DNA from: Actinomycetes bacterium
GTDB lineage: Bacteria > Actinomycetota > CALGFH01
DNA: 20,997 nucleotides
Direction of reading: 5' to 3'
NCBI GenBank assembly: GCA_030152105.1
Contig: JASLIH010000514.1
Location: 1-20,997 of the forward strand
In this document: in pieces, positions 19,595-20,997 of the stretch
How positions within the stretch are numbered: the stretch's first letter is position 1
Layout: each line of letters starts with the position of its first letter
Program-made: the position numbers and the translations under genes
The notes under the pieces: generated by a model
Database searches by the model: none
Seen by the model: the letters and a program-made list of their open reading frames with translations, nothing else
Told to the model about the DNA's origin: nothing

Positions 19595-20997
19595 GGCCAG
19601 GTCGAGGGCGGGGTCGGCGTGGACCGGCTCGCCCTCGACCAGGGTGGCCAGGACCCGCACCCCGCCGAGGGGCCCAGTGGCCGCGTCGAACGGGTCGCGG
19701 TCCAGCACGGCCAGGTCGGCCAGCTTGCCGGGGGTGATGGAGCCCGTCTGGTCCTCGAGGCGCAGGGCGTAGGCCGACCCGGAGGTGAAGGCGGCCAGGG
19801 CGGCCGGCAGGTCGACCCGCTCGTCGGGCAGGAACGTCTCGCCGTCGGGGTCGCCGGGGACCGTGCGGCCCACCGCGACCTCGATCTCCTCCAGCGGGTT
19901 GGCCGTCGACACCGTCCAGTCGCTCCCGAAGGCCAGCACCGCCCCGGCCCGGCGCAGGCTGGCCCACGGGTACTGCCAGTCGGCCCGCTCGGGGTCAAGG
20001 AACGGCAGGGTGAGCTCGCGCATGTAGCCGTCGAGGCAGGACCAGTACGGCTGGGCGTTGGCGACCACCCCGAGGCGGCGGAAGCGGGGGCGGTCGGCGG
20101 GGTGGACGAACTGGAGGTGGGCGATCTGGTGGCGGGCGTCGCGGCGGCCGTTGGCGGCCGCCGCGGCCGCGAAGGCGTCGAGGGTGTCGCGGACGGCCCG
20201 GTCGCCGATGGCGTGGACGTGCACGTCGAAGCCCTCGCCGTCCAGGGCGGTGACCACCCCGGCCAGCTCCTCGGCCCCGAGCATGCCGATGCCCAGGTTG
20301 GCGGTGGGGCGGCCGTCGGCGTCCAGGTAGGGCTCGAGCATGGCCGCGGTGCGGTTCTCGAACACCCCGTCGGCGAAGATCTTGACGGCGCTGGCCCGCA
20401 GCCTTCCCGACCGATTGACCGGGGCACCCCCCTGGGGTTCCCCGGACCCCTCCCGATCCACCGGGGCACCCCCCTGGGGTTCCCCCGACCCCTCCGCCTG
20501 CCGGCGGCGCTCGACCAGGTCGGGCAGCTGGGCCGCACCGGCCTCGACGTCCCAGCGCAGGGCGGCCACGGCCCGGCCGGTGAGCCGGCCCCGCTCGGCC
20601 ACCGCCCGGTACGCGGCCAGCATCTCGGGGCCGACGTCCGCGTCCTGCCAGGCGGTGATGCCGAGGCGGTGGAGGTGGGCCTGGCCGCGCTCGACAGCCG
20701 CCTCCCACTCGGCCGGGCCGGGCTCGGGGGCGAGGTCGCCGACCAGGGCCATGGCCGATTCGTGGAGGGCGCCGGTGGGCTCGCCGGCGGCGTCGCGCTC
20801 GACCCGGCCCCGCGGCGGGTCGGGGGTGGCCCGGGTGACGCCGGCCAGCTCCAGGGCCCGGCTGTTGACCCAGGCGCTGTGGCCGTCGGTGGACTCGAGC
20901 AGCACCGGCCGGTCGGCCACGACCGCGTCCAGGCCGCTGCGGTGGGGGCCGGCGGTGCCGAAGGCGTCCATCACCCAGCCGCCGCCGATGACCCAGG
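19592..20997 (-). CDS. YtcJ-like metal-dependent amidohydrolase (5' end outside window)
   Basis: The frame runs to the window edge; upstream of ATG 20974 it still encodes family sequence (WVIGGGWVMDAF), so the N-terminus, including the HxH metal motif, is missing. Family landmarks: LDAVVADRPVLLESTDGHSAWVNSRALELAGV, ALHESAM, ASAVKIFADGVFENRTAAMLEPY (with the metal-bridging Lys), FDVHVHAIGDRAV (His), IAHLQFVHPADRPRF (His), AVLAFGSDWTVS (Asp) and ITPGKLADLAVLDRDPF at the end. Such enzymes hydrolyse N-substituted formamides or other amides; the substrate is unknown. Just before the Lys-bearing strand, two tandem copies of EGSGEPQGGAPV(D/N)R interrupt the region; they are the translation of the palindromic repeat and are not part of the family. 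The frame is intact through them, so the gene is probably functional. Confidence 0.9.
   Translation of the reverse strand, partial: WVIGGGWVMDAFGTAGPHRSGLDAVVADRPVLLESTDGHSAWVNSRALELAGVTRATPDPPRGRVERDAAGEPTGALHESAMALVGDLAPEPGPAEWEAAVERGQAHLHRLGITAWQDADVGPEMLAAYRAVAERGRLTGRAVAALRWDVEAGAAQLPDLVERRRQAEGSGEPQGGAPVDREGSGEPQGGAPVNRSGRLRASAVKIFADGVFENRTAAMLEPYLDADGRPTANLGIGMLGAEELAGVVTALDGEGFDVHVHAIGDRAVRDTLDAFAAAAAANGRRDARHQIAHLQFVHPADRPRFRRLGVVANAQPYWSCLDGYMRELTLPFLDPERADWQYPWASLRRAGAVLAFGSDWTVSTANPLEEIEVAVGRTVPGDPDGETFLPDERVDLPAALAAFTSGSAYALRLEDQTGSITPGKLADLAVLDRDPFDAATGPLGGVRVLATLVEGEPVHADPALDLA
20421..20453 (-). repeat. Short palindromic element, copy B (in frame in the amidohydrolase gene)
   Basis: On the minus strand: GGAGGGGTCC, then GGGGAACCCC, then AGGGGGGTGCCCC. 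It differs from copy C at one core position and from copy A (11281-11312) at a few. It is flanked by imperfect direct repeats GGTGGATCGG and GGTCAATCGG. It is read as part of EGSGEPQGGAPVNR. Confidence 0.8.
20463..20495 (-). repeat. Short palindromic element, copy C (in frame, tandem to copy B)
   Basis: A 33-bp core exactly 42 bp from copy B, so the tandem unit is 14 codons and keeps the frame. It is read as EGSGEPQGGAPVDR. Together B and C add 28 residues to the amidohydrolase. Confidence 0.8.

Noticed and set aside
20411..20495. Frameshift or assembly error in the amidohydrolase caused by the repeats
   Set aside because: The unit is exactly 42 bp, the frame is open on both sides and family motifs continue in the same frame. 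A collapsed or expanded copy number in assembly remains possible but would not break the gene.
17842..20538. An 898-residue minus-strand open frame
   Set aside because: It is antisense to the FAD oxidoreductase and out of frame with the amidohydrolase. The composition is typical shadow translation with no recognisable motif.

Overview
The window is very G+C-rich DNA, with almost every third codon position G or C and long spurious open frames on both strands. It uses GTG and TTG starts freely and carries typical actinobacterial families: a PASTA-domain Ser/Thr kinase, a DXS of mycobacterial style, a split CrtYc/CrtYd lycopene cyclase and an MDMPI/DinB-fold protein. I read it as chromosome of a high-G+C actinobacterium, probably poorly characterised. 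No tRNA, rRNA, insertion-sequence transposase, phage gene or CRISPR array is visible.

Layout. (1) 1-4490, isoprenoid and membrane-lipid region: the 5' part of a GT2 glycosyltransferase (minus), a CDP-alcohol phosphatidyltransferase and dxs (plus), then the overlapping crtYc-crtYd pair (minus). DXS makes the first intermediate of the MEP pathway and CrtYc/d cyclises a product of that pathway, so the grouping makes sense, although phytoene synthase and desaturase are not in view. (2) 4567-5128: two small minus-strand genes of unknown function, one encoding a 56-residue single-span membrane protein. (3) 5259-8184: a transmembrane PASTA kinase with a non-RD catalytic loop, followed after 4 bp by endonuclease IV. 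(4) 8210-9870: a DinB/maleylpyruvate-isomerase-like protein (minus) and a divergent EamA transporter. (5) 9882-13249: a plus-strand run of three hydrolases of different folds (M20, C45/AAT-like Ntn, creatininase), probably one operon acting on small amide or peptide-like compounds. (6) 13236-14261: a membrane-anchored extracellular protein of unknown function (minus). (7) 14480-19581: an S66 LD-carboxypeptidase, a helical-repeat LuxR-type regulator, an alpha/beta-hydrolase-fold protein lacking its catalytic Ser and His, and a BBE-type FAD oxidoreductase, tightly packed. (8) 19592-20997: a YtcJ-like amidohydrolase (minus), cut by the window end.

The most unusual signal is a short (about 32-33 bp) G/C-rich palindromic repeat present three times. 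One copy lies exactly at the M20/C45 junction, flanked by a perfect 10-bp direct repeat; removing it restores a classic ATGA stop/start overlap. Two tandem copies lie in frame inside the amidohydrolase and add a 14-residue peptide twice. This looks like a miniature mobile or amplifying palindromic element that tolerates coding insertion. A second, two-part repeat occurs in both of the larger divergent intergenic regions (near 799-855 and 14368-14420), and a 20-bp tandem array lies upstream of the CDP-alcohol phosphatidyltransferase.

No gene-free stretch exceeds 300 bases. The longest are 14262-14479 (218 bp: a minus-strand promoter candidate and the two-part repeat), 808-1009 (202 bp: the same repeat and the 20-bp tandem array), 17095-17233 (139 bp: a 16-bp dyad) and 5129-5258 (130 bp: kinase leader).
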